Below, piece after piece: positions 8,357 through 17,963 of a stretch of DNA of 39,965 nucleotides; the first letter of the stretch is position 1, and each line of letters opens with the position of its first letter. The notes under the pieces are model-generated. The model was not told the origin of the DNA. It saw nothing but the letters and a program-made list of their open reading frames with translations, and did no database searches. Source of the stretch: Chitinophagales bacterium (GTDB lineage Bacteria; Bacteroidota; Bacteroidia; Chitinophagales; JABDMM01); assembly GCA_013001465.1 (NCBI GenBank), contig JABDMM010000121.1, positions 1-39,965 of the forward strand, in the 5' to 3' direction. The position numbers and the translations under genes are program-made.

Positions 8357-8968
8357 TTAATTTTCTGCAGGTTTCCACTTGATCGTACATCCGATTGCTT
8401 TTGTAAAATCTGGATTTGGGACATCGCCATTCTCGAGTGATTCGATCGCATTTTCCACATATGCTTCAGTTACGGCGTCAGCACTTTCAACGCTATTGTC
8501 GATCGCTCCAATATATGCTACTTGAAATTCACCATCCATATTTTTCAATAAGTATACTTGTGGAGTCCTTGTTGCACCATAAGCTTCAGCGATTTCCTGA
8601 GTCTCATCGTACAGATAATCAAAGGGAAAATCAAGCGCATCCGCTCTTTTCACCATTTCTTCATAGGAATCTCCAGGCTTAATACTAACGTCATTAGGGT
8701 TTATCGCAACCACCGGATAACCCATTTCCCGGAATGCATTATCAAGCTCGATCATTCTGTCCTCATACTTGACAACAAAAGGGCAAGTATTGCACGAGAA
8801 TATGAGTATCACTCCTTTATTCTCACCAAAATCACTTAGTGAAACCATATTACCATCGATGTTTTTCAATGTAAAGTCTGGAGCAACATCTCCTACTTTA
8901 ACTACTTCATCAGCAAGATTAAAAGATGATAGCAGTATAACAGCTAGCAGAGAATAGATTGTTTTCAT
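8357..8968 (-). CDS. Secreted thioredoxin-fold redoxin
   Basis: A 203-residue exported protein with a signal peptide (residues 1-19) and a redoxin/AhpC-TSA-type thioredoxin fold (VGDVAPDFTLKNIDGN). The redox centre is C59-N-T-C62 in FSCNTCPFV. The cis-Pro loop is RTPQVYLL. The motif VAINPNDVSIKPGDS matches a family of periplasmic thioredoxin-like proteins seen in Bacteroidota and planctomycetes. The substrate is unknown; thiol reduction or resilience to peroxide are the usual roles. It starts 2 bp after the TlpA-like gene, so both are co-translated from the VWA/AAA+ operon and end at a strong terminator. Confidence 0.88.
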   Translation of the reverse strand: MKTIYSLLAVILLSSFNLADEVVKVGDVAPDFTLKNIDGNMVSLSDFGENKGVILIFSCNTCPFVVKYEDRMIELDNAFREMGYPVVAINPNDVSIKPGDSYEEMVKRADALDFPFDYLYDETQEIAEAYGATRTPQVYLLKNMDGEFQVAYIGAIDNSVESADAVTEAYVENAIESLENGDVPNPDFTKAIGCTIKWKPAEN

Positions 8969-8970
8969 TG

Positions 8971-9459
8971 TTACTTTGTTTTTAAATTTTTAATAATTTC
9001 TTCTAGTTCTTTATAATTCAACGATTGCTCGTAAAATTCGGATTTTTTATTCTTTGCATTGATCACCAGTGTTGCAGGTATACTCCCTGACCATTTAGTA
9101 CTTACTTTATCGATCCAGGAATTGTAGTCCGGTGCGTTTAACAGAATAACTCGCGAATGCAGGTCATGTTTTTCGACAAATGGTTTAACCTTACTTTCAA
9201 GTTCACTTGCAAAGTTTAGATTCACTAATACCACCTTTACATTTTCGTTTGCAAAGTCTCTATTGATACTTTCGAAATAAGGCAACTCTTTCACACATGG
9301 CATACACCAAGTTGCCCAGAAGTTTACGATATATATGCCATCTTCCCAGCTCTCAATTTCCTTATCAAGTGTTGCAAAATCCATCATTTCTACTTTCGGT
9401 TTGGTAGTAGAAATAAAAAACAATGGAACTATCAACAAAACGCTAAAACTCTTCATCAT
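8971..9459 (-). CDS. TlpA-like thiol-disulfide oxidoreductase
   Basis: A 162-residue exported thioredoxin with an N-terminal signal or anchor (MMKSFSVLLIVPLFFIST). The active site is W51-C-M-P-C55 in NFWATWCMPCVKELPYF. The cis-Pro loop is GSIPATLVI. This is the TlpA/ResA type that keeps cell-envelope cysteines reduced, for example during cytochrome c maturation. It overlaps the 3' end of the AAA+ ATPase gene by 17 bp (9443-9459) and is followed 2 bp later by another thioredoxin-fold gene. Two secreted redox proteins coupled to a MoxR/VWA pair is an unusual grouping. Confidence 0.9.
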   Translation of the reverse strand: MMKSFSVLLIVPLFFISTTKPKVEMMDFATLDKEIESWEDGIYIVNFWATWCMPCVKELPYFESINRDFANENVKVVLVNLNFASELESKVKPFVEKHDLHSRVILLNAPDYNSWIDKVSTKWSGSIPATLVINAKNKKSEFYEQSLNYKELEEIIKNLKTK

Positions 9460-10933
9460 TCTCCATTGTGAAAACTGAACTCAATAAATCTTTAAACGAA
9501 ATTCCTGATTCAATAATATTTTTACTGAGCTGAGAAAATTCTGCTAAGCCATGTATAGTAAATTCCATTAAGAACGGGATATCTTCTTTACTTGCATTTT
9601 TAAAATAACTCAACACCAACTTTCTGAGATGTGGGATTTCATTAAATTTCTCCAAATACTTTTTTGATGGCAGATCATTCAACACTTCAACGACATTGCC
9701 TTCTCCAAACCAATTTTTTATTTCAGCATAAGGATCTACTCCCTCCTTTTTCCTTTTCTTCATACCATCCGGGTCCGGTAAATACTTCAGGAACTCTGCT
9801 CTGATCGCTTTACCGATAAGATTTTGTGCAACGATATAGGGACCTTCCTGTTCGCCTTCATATACCAATTCGATCTTTCCTGTTATAGCAGGAATGATAC
9901 CCCAGAAGTCCGACATTCGCACAGCACTGTTCTTTTCACCCAAAATATAACTACGTCTTTCTGCTGCACTAATTAAATTCTCATAAGCAGATATGGTAAG
10001 TCTTGCAGAAACCCCTGACTTATTATCAATATACTCAGAATCCCTTGCCTGAATTGCCACTTGCTCAATGATATTCTTTGCAAGTTCAGGAATATAAACC
10101 ATTGATTTTTGCTCTTCTGTAATCTGCGTTTCTTGTTCTGTTATTGATCTTGAAATCTCTAACGTCTTTGGATAGTGAGTAAGTATCTGGCTCTCAACCC
10201 TGTCTTTTAATGGAGTAACAATAGAGCCACGGTTGGTATAATCTTCGGGATTTGCTGTAAATACGAACTGCATATCCAAAGGTAAGCGCAATTTGAATCC
10301 ACGGATCTGTATGTCACCTTCCTGCAAAATATTAAACAACGCTACTTGTATTCTGGCTTGAAGATCAGGTAGCTCATTGATAACGAAAATATGCCTATTC
10401 GACCTTGGGATCAAGCCAAAGTGTATGACACGCTCATCAGAATAAGATAGTCTTTGGTTAGCCGCTTTGATCGGGTCAAGGTCTCCAATGAGATCGGCAA
10501 CGGAGACATCCGGTGTCGCCAACTTCTCTGAATATCGCTGAGATCTATGGAGCCATTTGATCTGGGTGTCATCGCCATGTTCTTCAATAAGTTCACGTGA
10601 GAATACAGATAATGGATTCAAAGGGTCATCGTTCAATTCAGACCCTCTCACGTAAGGAATATATTCATCCAACAACTCGGTCATCTGTCTGGCAATTCGA
10701 GTCTTTGCCTGACCTCTAAGTCCGAGTAGTATGATATTATGCCGTGAAAGTATTGCTCTTTCGATATCAGGTAGCACTGTGTCGTCGTAACCAAGAATAC
10801 CATCAAATAGCTTTTCTTTACTCTGGATCTTATTTATCAGGTTCTCCCTTAGCTCATCCTTGATGGATCTGGACTGGTATCCGGCCTCTTTTAACTCTCC
10901 GAGAGTCTTGATCTTTTTAGGGTTCAATTTCAT
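9443..10933 (-). CDS. MoxR/ChlI-like AAA+ ATPase
   Basis: A 496-residue cytoplasmic ATPase related to the magnesium chelatase I / MoxR branch. The Walker A is G71-L-R-G-Q-A-K-T78. It keeps the Gly-Lys-Thr frame but has Ala before the Lys. The Walker B-like segment is HIFVINELPDL, followed by the typical ILQEGDIQIRGFKLRLPLDM hairpin and sensor-1 FVFTANPEDYTNRGSI. An AAA lid follows with SARLTISAYENLISAAERR. MoxR ATPases act with a VWA partner as chaperones that insert cofactors or remodel complexes. The VWA gene is 1 bp upstream, which supports such a pair. The client is unknown; the downstream thioredoxins suggest a cell-envelope or metalloprotein target (inference). Confidence 0.9.
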   Translation of the reverse strand: MKLNPKKIKTLGELKEAGYQSRSIKDELRENLINKIQSKEKLFDGILGYDDTVLPDIERAILSRHNIILLGLRGQAKTRIARQMTELLDEYIPYVRGSELNDDPLNPLSVFSRELIEEHGDDTQIKWLHRSQRYSEKLATPDVSVADLIGDLDPIKAANQRLSYSDERVIHFGLIPRSNRHIFVINELPDLQARIQVALFNILQEGDIQIRGFKLRLPLDMQFVFTANPEDYTNRGSIVTPLKDRVESQILTHYPKTLEISRSITEQETQITEEQKSMVYIPELAKNIIEQVAIQARDSEYIDNKSGVSARLTISAYENLISAAERRSYILGEKNSAVRMSDFWGIIPAITGKIELVYEGEQEGPYIVAQNLIGKAIRAEFLKYLPDPDGMKKRKKEGVDPYAEIKNWFGEGNVVEVLNDLPSKKYLEKFNEIPHLRKLVLSYFKNASKEDIPFLMEFTIHGLAEFSQLSKNIIESGISFKDLLSSVFTMENDEEF

Positions 10934-10934
10934 T

Positions 10935-12032
10935 TTATCTCAAATTTTTTCTTCGGTTTTTTTCAAAGTCCTGGAAGACATATTCTCCTAATCCTTTTAA
11001 ACTGGAATAAAATGCCTTGCCTTGGTTAATTTCAGTAAACTCATAAACAAAGTTCTGCAGGTATGGGTCCTTAGCGATCATAAAAGTCGTGATCGGTATC
11101 TTTAATTTTCTGCATTGTCTTGCCAGATTGAACGTCTTATTCATGATCTTCCTGTCCAATCCAAAGCTATTCTTGTAATACTTTCCGTTTTCTTTTAAGC
11201 ACGTTGGTTTTCCATCAGTGATCATAAAGATCTGCTTGTTTGGATTTTTCCTTCTTCGAAGTATATCCATTGCGAGATTCAAACCAGCAACAGTATTTGT
11301 GTGGTATGGGCCAACTTTCAGATATGGAAGATCTCTTACTTCAATTTGCCAAGCATCGTTTCCGAATACGATCACATCCAGGGTATCTTTGGGATATTTA
11401 GTGGTGATCAATTCTGCGAGTGCCATAGCGACTTTCTTGGCAGGAGTGATCCTATCTTCTCCATATAAGATCATACTATGAGAGATATCGATCATCAATA
11501 CAGTTGATGCTCTTGTCTGATACTCTGTTTCTCTTACTTCAAGATCCTGTTCAGTGATCTTGAAATCGCCAATTCCATGGTTGATCTGTGCGTTCCTTAG
11601 AGAGTCGGTCATAGAGATCGAATCTGGCGGATCACCGAATTCAAAAGCACGAGTCTCTGAGGTTTGTTCGGAACCCTGACCGCTGAACTTAGTTTTATGT
11701 GTACCCCTCTTTCCTTTCTTCAGCTTCCCAAAGATCTCATCAAGAGATTTTTTTCTGATGGACTGTTCACTCTTTTTTGTGATTTCCAGATCACCACTTC
11801 CATCGTTTTCCTGAATATATCCTTGTTCTTTGAGATCTTCAATAAAATCACCCATTCCGTAATCATCATTCGTTAACTTATACCCCTTATCCAACTCATT
11901 CATCCACTCCAATGCCTCTGCGATATCACCGGAAGTATATGTGAGCAGTTGTAAGAATATATCCAGTAATCGCTCAAATGGAGACGAAAACTGAGATTCC
12001 GCAATAAACTTTGAAAAGAAATATCCTCGCAT
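10935..12032 (-). CDS. VWA-domain protein, partner of MoxR-like ATPase
   Basis: A 365-residue protein. The N-terminal 150 residues are a charged helical region with basic tracts (GKLKKGKRGTHKTKFSGQG). From about residue 175 there is a von Willebrand A domain whose MIDAS reads D182-I-S-H-S186 in LMIDISHSMILYGED. The Thr loop is GPYHTNTVAGLN and the third MIDAS element is MITDGKPTC. This matches the ChlD/CoxE-like subunits that bind a metal and recruit clients to a MoxR ATPase. It is the first gene of a four-gene operon, 1 bp before the ATPase gene and divergent from the M1 peptidase. Confidence 0.9.
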   Translation of the reverse strand: MRGYFFSKFIAESQFSSPFERLLDIFLQLLTYTSGDIAEALEWMNELDKGYKLTNDDYGMGDFIEDLKEQGYIQENDGSGDLEITKKSEQSIRKKSLDEIFGKLKKGKRGTHKTKFSGQGSEQTSETRAFEFGDPPDSISMTDSLRNAQINHGIGDFKITEQDLEVRETEYQTRASTVLMIDISHSMILYGEDRITPAKKVAMALAELITTKYPKDTLDVIVFGNDAWQIEVRDLPYLKVGPYHTNTVAGLNLAMDILRRRKNPNKQIFMITDGKPTCLKENGKYYKNSFGLDRKIMNKTFNLARQCRKLKIPITTFMIAKDPYLQNFVYEFTEINQGKAFYSSLKGLGEYVFQDFEKNRRKNLR

Positions 12033-12090
12033 TTATCTAAAATAAACTATTCAATGAGAACAGATTTAATGACATAATGTTGAAAGACTT

Positions 12091-12098
12091 TACTTTTG
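12091..12098 (+). promoter_or_regulatory. Bacteroidota -7 promoter box
   Basis: TACTTTTG is a perfect match to TAnnTTTG, 27 bp before the ATG at 12126. A weak -33 element (TTTA) lies 23 bp upstream at 12064-12067. A TTG start at 12096 falls inside this box, which argues against the longer frame. Confidence 0.65.
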
Positions 12099-12125
12099 TG
12101 TTCACAATTAAATTCAATCTCAACA

Positions 12126-14528
12126 ATGAAGTACATAACCCTCATTTATATTTTATCGTTTCTTTCACCTGTCATTTTATTGGCTCAGGACGATTTTTCG
12201 TGCTACATAAAGGATCATAATGGCAGGTCAAGAGAGCATAATGTGGATTTTCAACACATGAAACTTGCCGTTTCCTTCGATCTAAAAGCAGGGAAAGTTA
12301 AAGGTAACGTCTCGTATCAGTTCTCTCCTCTCAGAAAAATAGTGGATACGCTCTTGCTGGATGCGATCGCGATGAATATTCAATCAGTAAAGGTAGATGG
12401 AGCATCAGCAAAATTCAGGAGCACGGATAAATTTCTCATCATATATTTCGATCGATCGCTAAGTTGGAATTCAAATCATAGTTTAGAGATATCATATGAG
12501 GCTACTCCGAAAAAAGGTCTTTATTTCATTGGGTGGAGTGATCCTGCCGGCAAGAGCTTAAAACAGATCTGGACACAGGGTCAGGGTATAGACAACAGGC
12601 ATTGGATCCCTTCCTATGATTACCAAAATGATAAACTCACCACAGAAACTCTGATCACTTTTGATAAGGAGTATACTGTGATCTCCAATGGAGAGCTGCT
12701 GGAAGTAAAGGATGTTTCAGCTGATGAAAAGATATGGCATTATAAAATGACCAAACCCCATGTGTCCTACCTCGTTATGATCGCTGCCGGAGAGTATGAT
12801 CACAAGGTGATGCAAGGTAGTAATGGTGTTGAGATCAAACAATACTATTATAGTGGGATGGAAGAGAAGTTCGATCCAACATACCAATACAGCGTGGAGA
12901 TGATGGATTGGATGGAAGAAGAATTCGGTGTACCATATCCCTGGACAACCTATGCAAATGTGCCGGTTCAGGATTTTATATACGGCGCTATGGAGAATAC
13001 AACTGCCACTATTTTTACAGATTATTACTTACAGGACGAAAGGCAGGCCTTAGAGCGGAATTATGTGGGCACAAATGCTCATGAGCTGGTACATCAGTGG
13101 TTTGGAGATTATATTACTGCATGGAGTGGCCATCATCATTGGTTACATGAAAGTTTTGCAACGCATTATGCTAAAACCTTCAGAAGACACGTCTATGGTG
13201 ATGATCTGTTTAACTGGATCAGATTTCAGGAAGCAAGAAGTGCATTGGCTGCCGGGAAGAGAGACAACCTGCCCGTTGCTCACAGCAAAGCAGGGTCTTC
13301 GAGACATTATCCTAAAGGCAGTCTGGTCATCGATATGATGAAAGATATTGTAGGAAAAGAACAGTTCGATAAAGTTATAGCGCACTTTTTAAAGACACAT
13401 GAATATGGTATGGTTGACTCACATGATTTCTGGCAGGATTTCCTCGATGTCCTCGGTATAAATATCGATTGGTTCTTCGATCAGTGGATCTACCGTGGAG
13501 GAGAACCGCACTATATGGTAACTCAGAAAATATCCAATAGTATGAGCACGCTGATTGTCGAACAGATCCAGGACAGATCTGAGTCTGTTAGGTATTTTAC
13601 AATGCCCGTTGACATTGCCGTTTATTATGAGGGTAATTCTGTAGAAACGACTAAACAGTGGATCAGCGGTCCTATAGACACGATCAATATTCCAAATAAA
13701 GAAAACAAGAAAGTAGCATTCGTTCTCTTCGATGTAAACAATAAAATCCTTAAGAATATCGATTACAGCAACAAATCCGCAAAGGAATGGACAAACCAGT
13801 TGTTGATGGCGGAGAACATGATCGACCGTTACCTGGCTTTGAAAAATCTAAAAGATGAAAAGCCATCTGTTAAAAGAGATGATTATATCGAGATTTTTAC
13901 GAGTGAAAAATTTTATGCTATACGATCTGAAATTGTTGAGCAACTTGCAAAAGACAGCCATAAGAAATCTAAGGAACTTATGCTCAAGGCACTTTACGAT
14001 CCCCATGCTTACGTAAGACGCGCTGTAATTGAAAATATTGATGAAATTGATAAAAAGCATTTAACAGATTATGAAACTGTTCTAAGCGATCCATCATATA
14101 GAAACATCGAAATTGCACTTGTAAATCTGAGTAAATTAACACCAGAAAAGAAAGACGTTTATCTGCAGAAAACCGCTGAGGTGGACGGGTATGATAAGAA
14201 TGTGAGGATAGCCTGGTTAAAAATTGCTATGGATAGTGATAGGAAATATCTTGATGAGTTGATAGAACTTACAGGACCTTCATATGGGTTCAGAGTAAGA
14301 TCTGATGCCATCGATGCAATCAAGAACATTGACGAGTGTAATGTTTATGTATTGAACAACCTGAGCAACGCAATGACACACTTCAACAGAAGACTTAGCC
14401 GTAAAGCCAAAGATGCATTAAAGAATATTTGTGGGATCGAAGATAATCGCTTAAAAGTTGAAAGTTTCTATGAGGAAGGAGAATGGGACGAGGATGAAAT
14501 TGAAGCATGGAAAAAAATATTCAACTGA
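12126..14528 (+). CDS. Secreted M1-family metallo-aminopeptidase
   Basis: An 800-residue exported zinc aminopeptidase. The ATG at 12126 gives a clean signal peptide (MKYITLIYILSFLSPVILLA). The TTG ten codons upstream lies within the promoter. The N-terminal beta-sandwich is followed by the exopeptidase motif G287-A-M-E-N291 and the zinc site H319-E-L-V-H323 with Glu342 after 18 intervening residues, exactly the M1 spacing. After the catalytic domain, about residues 570-790 form helical HEAT-like repeats (DPHAYVRRAVIENIDEID). The enzyme trims N-terminal residues from peptides, here in the periplasm or outside. It is monocistronic with its own terminator at 14541-14576. Confidence 0.95.
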   Translation: MKYITLIYILSFLSPVILLAQDDFSCYIKDHNGRSREHNVDFQHMKLAVSFDLKAGKVKGNVSYQFSPLRKIVDTLLLDAIAMNIQSVKVDGASAKFRSTDKFLIIYFDRSLSWNSNHSLEISYEATPKKGLYFIGWSDPAGKSLKQIWTQGQGIDNRHWIPSYDYQNDKLTTETLITFDKEYTVISNGELLEVKDVSADEKIWHYKMTKPHVSYLVMIAAGEYDHKVMQGSNGVEIKQYYYSGMEEKFDPTYQYSVEMMDWMEEEFGVPYPWTTYANVPVQDFIYGAMENTTATIFTDYYLQDERQALERNYVGTNAHELVHQWFGDYITAWSGHHHWLHESFATHYAKTFRRHVYGDDLFNWIRFQEARSALAAGKRDNLPVAHSKAGSSRHYPKGSLVIDMMKDIVGKEQFDKVIAHFLKTHEYGMVDSHDFWQDFLDVLGINIDWFFDQWIYRGGEPHYMVTQKISNSMSTLIVEQIQDRSESVRYFTMPVDIAVYYEGNSVETTKQWISGPIDTINIPNKENKKVAFVLFDVNNKILKNIDYSNKSAKEWTNQLLMAENMIDRYLALKNLKDEKPSVKRDDYIEIFTSEKFYAIRSEIVEQLAKDSHKKSKELMLKALYDPHAYVRRAVIENIDEIDKKHLTDYETVLSDPSYRNIEIALVNLSKLTPEKKDVYLQKTAEVDGYDKNVRIAWLKIAMDSDRKYLDELIELTGPSYGFRVRSDAIDAIKNIDECNVYVLNNLSNAMTHFNRRLSRKAKDALKNICGIEDNRLKVESFYEEGEWDEDEIEAWKKIFN

Positions 14529-14540
14529 ATTTAATAAAAG

Positions 14541-14576
14541 AAAAAAAGCCACTTCGGGATTGAAGTGGCTTTTTTT
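14541..14576. terminator. Bidirectional Rho-independent terminator
   Basis: An A-run and GCCACTTC (14541-14555), a GGGATT loop and GAAGTGGC plus a T-run (14562-14576) give an 8-bp GC-containing stem extended by A/T pairs. T-runs occur on both strands, so it can end both the peptidase gene and the convergent T9SS gene (stop at 14594). Confidence 0.92.
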
Positions 14577-14593
14577 ATGTTTGAAAGCTGAAT

Positions 14594-16825
14594 CTATTTC
14601 TGAATAATAATTTTATCTGTCAGCGTTCGATTATTTGTATTAACGACGATCTGGTAAACACCACTACTAAGATCTTTGCTGGAGAAGATAATCGAATTGT
14701 TTTCGATTGAATTTTCCATTTTAATAGTTTTCCCGGAAAGATCTGTAACTCTGATCTTGATATTTTCCATATCGATCTCACCACCTAAAGTAACCCTGAA
14801 CATATCTTGCGCAGGATTTGGAGAAACTGTAAGTGTTGCATCTCCTGCTATAATTCCATCTGTTTTAGAAGTAGGTGTTGTAAATTGATCGATACCGCTG
14901 AAAGGACCTGTGGTATATGGACTAAGATCGCATATAGCAAACAATCCCCATGAATAAGTTGTATTAGGTTTAAGCCCGGTAGCATCAAAAAATGAAACTC
15001 CACCACCTGGCACATTGAGTTTAACAACACCACCAGCAGGAGGATTCGATTGTTGGCCAAGAATCTGGTAGCCAATTGCTGCAGGGTGAGGAGTCCAATT
15101 GAGACGTGCAGCATTTGGAAGAACAGGCCCGGATGAAATTGGAGTGACCACACCACAATTTAAAGTGGTAAAGAAAGTAAGCTCCGAATAAGGACCCCAG
15201 ATCGGTACATTATTCACAGCGTCAAAATCACAAGCTGCTCTTATTCTCCATTCATAACTTGTATTCTTAACTAGATCGAACACCTGATATGAAGTAGTAG
15301 AAGGGTTATTGATCTCTATCTTCACATAATTGTTTGGATTTGATCCTGCTGAACCTCCGGAAATTTCATATCCTAAAGCTCCGGGAGTTTGTGACCAGTT
15401 TAACACTGCTTCATAAAGCGTAACATTTGTAGTACTGGTTAAAGGAGATGGACAAGCTGGAGTACTCACTGTTCCAAGATTGGCCCATATCATCCAGTCA
15501 ATTCCTGAAAAGAATCCCCATGTATCAGCTGCGTCAGTTTTACCCCAGGAAGAAAAAGCAGACGTCAATATCGTTGTAGCACCAACAGCTACTGTTCCAT
15601 TCTTGATACTGATCAAATACAGCGAATCTTTTTGCAGACAAAGCCCACCTGGAAATTTAAAAGTATAAAAGAAAACACCTGTATCTGCAGAAATCACAGA
15701 AGAAGTCGCAATAGCAGGAGCTGCACTATCAAGTGTATTGTAAACACATACACTCAATTGTTGTCCAATTTCAGTTACATCAACAGCAAGTGTTACGGTA
15801 ACTGATGTAAGCGTATCCTTTTCTTCCGGGATGTAAAGAGCAGCTAATTCCGTAGTAGCAGTCGCACCAAATATATTGAAAAAGCTGGCTCCTGCTCCTA
15901 ATTGCCAAAGGTCATTACACCAAACCGAATCATTGACAAGCACAAAATCATAAATGGTATCATTCGTGGATGTATCATCAGTAGTTTGGTTATGACTAAA
16001 ACAGTAAGTATACAATCCTGCTGAATCCGTCATCATATTATACGAACCTGCATTTACTGTTACAGACTCATTAACATTGACAGTTCCAACATTAGTTGTT
16101 GTCTGAGAGACTAACACAGATACCGTATCATTGTCTTCGAGATTATTACAAAGTACATCCAATTGCAAATTAACATTAGTGAACGATGTGTTACCATTAT
16201 TTGTCAATGTTGCAAAAGCGGAATCATTGGGAACAACCTGTGAATATGGAAGACAGCTATAACCACTGCCGTAAGATCCGAAAGAAGCTGCTAAATCGTT
16301 AACCGATGCTGCAGGCGTTATTTCGAGCGTGACCATTCCATTTGAAGCTGCATCCCAACCGTCAACAACAATGAAATAAGACTGTCCGGAAACAAATTGA
16401 AAATTAGAAATTCTTGCCAACCAAGGATTGGCATATGAAGGTCCTGAACATGCATCGTCATTACAAGCCACCTCTGTACCAGCTCCAGGGCCTCCAGAAC
16501 TTACAGCTGGGCATGTACCCTGATAGATATACAGCTTGGTATCAAAATCTGTTACTCCGGTAGCTGAACAGGTAGATATATTGACAAACTGAGTTGCAGT
16601 AGCATTATATAAAAATACTGCATCAAACCCACCATCTTCATCAAAAGGAGCATTACAATAAGCATTGTAATCATCTTTAAAAAATGCTGTATTAAAAGTT
16701 GCAGTATAGGGTAAACCCCCAATGATAGTGGCTGATGCACAGTCTTCCCCTTGAGCATTAACATTAAATTGTGATAAGAATAACACTGAACATATGCTCA
16801 AAAGCATTGTAAAGATCTTTTTCAT
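14594..16825 (-). CDS. T9SS-exported protein with fibronectin-like modules
   Basis: A 743-residue secreted protein. Residues 1-24 form a signal peptide (LLSICSVLFLSQFNVNA). An N-terminal pre-peptidase-like beta domain follows (CASATIIGGLPYTATFNTAF ... FIVVDGWDAASNGMVTLEI). The middle region is beta-rich. Two fibronectin III-type modules follow at about 455-550 and 555-650, with repeated frames VLNWSQTPGALGYEISG and RLNWTPHPAAIGYQILG. The C-terminal 80 residues are a type A T9SS sorting domain (VSPNPAQDMFRVTL, DLSSGVYQIVV) ending in DKIIIQK. It is probably cell-surface or released. No catalytic motif is visible, so a binding or adhesive role is likely. Confidence 0.88.
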   Translation of the reverse strand: MKKIFTMLLSICSVLFLSQFNVNAQGEDCASATIIGGLPYTATFNTAFFKDDYNAYCNAPFDEDGGFDAVFLYNATATQFVNISTCSATGVTDFDTKLYIYQGTCPAVSSGGPGAGTEVACNDDACSGPSYANPWLARISNFQFVSGQSYFIVVDGWDAASNGMVTLEITPAASVNDLAASFGSYGSGYSCLPYSQVVPNDSAFATLTNNGNTSFTNVNLQLDVLCNNLEDNDTVSVLVSQTTTNVGTVNVNESVTVNAGSYNMMTDSAGLYTYCFSHNQTTDDTSTNDTIYDFVLVNDSVWCNDLWQLGAGASFFNIFGATATTELAALYIPEEKDTLTSVTVTLAVDVTEIGQQLSVCVYNTLDSAAPAIATSSVISADTGVFFYTFKFPGGLCLQKDSLYLISIKNGTVAVGATTILTSAFSSWGKTDAADTWGFFSGIDWMIWANLGTVSTPACPSPLTSTTNVTLYEAVLNWSQTPGALGYEISGGSAGSNPNNYVKIEINNPSTTSYQVFDLVKNTSYEWRIRAACDFDAVNNVPIWGPYSELTFFTTLNCGVVTPISSGPVLPNAARLNWTPHPAAIGYQILGQQSNPPAGGVVKLNVPGGGVSFFDATGLKPNTTYSWGLFAICDLSPYTTGPFSGIDQFTTPTSKTDGIIAGDATLTVSPNPAQDMFRVTLGGEIDMENIKIRVTDLSGKTIKMENSIENNSIIFSSKDLSSGVYQIVVNTNNRTLTDKIIIQK

Positions 16826-16979
16826 AAGGATAATTTGATTTTGTGAAGAGATAATTAGTCTCTAAAAATAAAAAAAAAGTCTTGATTCAACATAAAAATC
16901 TCAAATAAACATAGTTGAAGTTATTGGTTAGTATCAGTCCTGACATACATCAGGAGCAAACTCAATATAATATATATAA

Positions 16980-17657
16980 CTAATTATCTACTGACTTGAT
17001 AAAATTTTGGGTCTCATTTGCGATCCAATCCATGACTTCTTCTTCAGAGATCCCATCTTTTTTCCGTGTTTTGAAAGAATGATCACCTCCTTCGAGTATT
17101 TTCAAAACGGCCATTCCTTTTAATCCTTTGATGACAGGTTCAAGTAATTCCAGCTTAGCTAAGCTATCTCTGCCTCCCTGAAGGAACAACATGGGTTTGC
17201 TGATGCTCTTTAAATGATCTGCTCTTTCATTGCTATTTCGACCGGGAGCATGAAGTGGGAAACCGAGAAAGATCATTCCCTCAATAGGTAATTCGGTTTT
17301 TGAAGCTGCCTGAGATGTCATCCTACCTCCAAATGACTTTCCTCCTGCCACAACCGGAATTGTAGAATCCACCTGCTTTGCTTTTCCTATGGCGGCCTTT
17401 ACTGTTGCTATGGCAATTTTGGGAGGATCTGGTCTTCTTTTTCCTTTTTCCATATATGGAAATTGATATCTTAATGTTGCGATGTTACGATCAGCAAGCC
17501 TGTTAGCCACTTTCTCCATAAATGGATGATGCATTCCTGCACCAGCTCCATGAGCAAATACATAGACACAAACCGTCTTTTTAGGCATCATTAACAAAGC
17601 ACTAACACTACCGATATTTTCTGATACTTCTATTTGAATTTCCTTTGCTTTTATCAT
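16980..17657 (-). CDS. KANL3/Tex30-like alpha/beta hydrolase
   Basis: A 225-residue cytoplasmic protein starting at the ATG at 17657. The frame reaches a TTG at 17693, but a perfect TAnnTTTG box lies between. The fold shows VYVFAHGAGAGMHHPFM (oxyanion region), the nucleophile elbow G106-K-S108-F-G-G, an Asp in FLQGGRDSLAK and the His in GGDHSFKTRK, completing a Ser-Asp-His triad. The motif FAHGAGAGMHHPFM is typical of the bacterial relatives of KANL3/Tex30 hydrolases. The substrate is unknown. It is monocistronic and upstream of a T9SS gene on the same strand, but separated from it by 155 bp. Confidence 0.88.
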   Translation of the reverse strand: MIKAKEIQIEVSENIGSVSALLMMPKKTVCVYVFAHGAGAGMHHPFMEKVANRLADRNIATLRYQFPYMEKGKRRPDPPKIAIATVKAAIGKAKQVDSTIPVVAGGKSFGGRMTSQAASKTELPIEGMIFLGFPLHAPGRNSNERADHLKSISKPMLFLQGGRDSLAKLELLEPVIKGLKGMAVLKILEGGDHSFKTRKKDGISEEEVMDWIANETQNFIKSVDN

Positions 17658-17680
17658 TGAAAGCAGCTTTGAGTTCAATT

Positions 17681-17688
17681 CAAATATA
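17681..17688 (-). promoter_or_regulatory. Bacteroidota -7 promoter box
   Basis: On the minus strand TATATTTG matches TAnnTTTG exactly, 23 bp before the ATG at 17657. No clear -33 TTTG is seen. It supports the shorter hydrolase start. Confidence 0.55.
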
Positions 17689-17813
17689 ACCAATGCTAAT
17701 CCTTTATCATTGAACCAGCTATCATGATCAATTGTGAAAACTATTATCCTTGGGAATTTAAGTTTTCTACTAAATTATAAATGCTATATTATTTAACCTT
17801 AACGAAAGCTTTT

Positions 17814-17963
17814 ATGCCTACTACTGTTCCAGCGCTTATCCAAGCTAAACGATTAGGCAGCACGATGCGAAAAGATAAATGGTGGTTATATCCTGCTTTT
17901 ATTGTTTTCGGTCTAACATTTTTCCTTAGTTTATGGATTTTGGTCTGCCTTGTTCTAAAGTAA
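17814..17963 (+). pseudogene. Short membrane-protein fragment, possibly truncated gene
   Basis: From the ATG at 17814, 49 codons encode MPTTVPALIQAKRLGSTMRK followed by D-K-W-W-L-Y-P and one hydrophobic helix (AFIVFGLTFFLSLWILVCLV), then a stop. The start resembles, from memory, the N-terminus of a larger Bacteroidota membrane protein in which a basic stretch and R-x-D-x-W-W-x-x-P precede a first helix. Here it ends after that helix. It may be a decayed remnant or a genuine single-span peptide. The rest of 17694-18135 shows no other convincing gene. Confidence 0.35.

Noticed and set aside
14570-14580. Short T-run as start of a transposon end
   Set aside because: It belongs to the bidirectional terminator; no transposase or target duplication was seen anywhere in the window.
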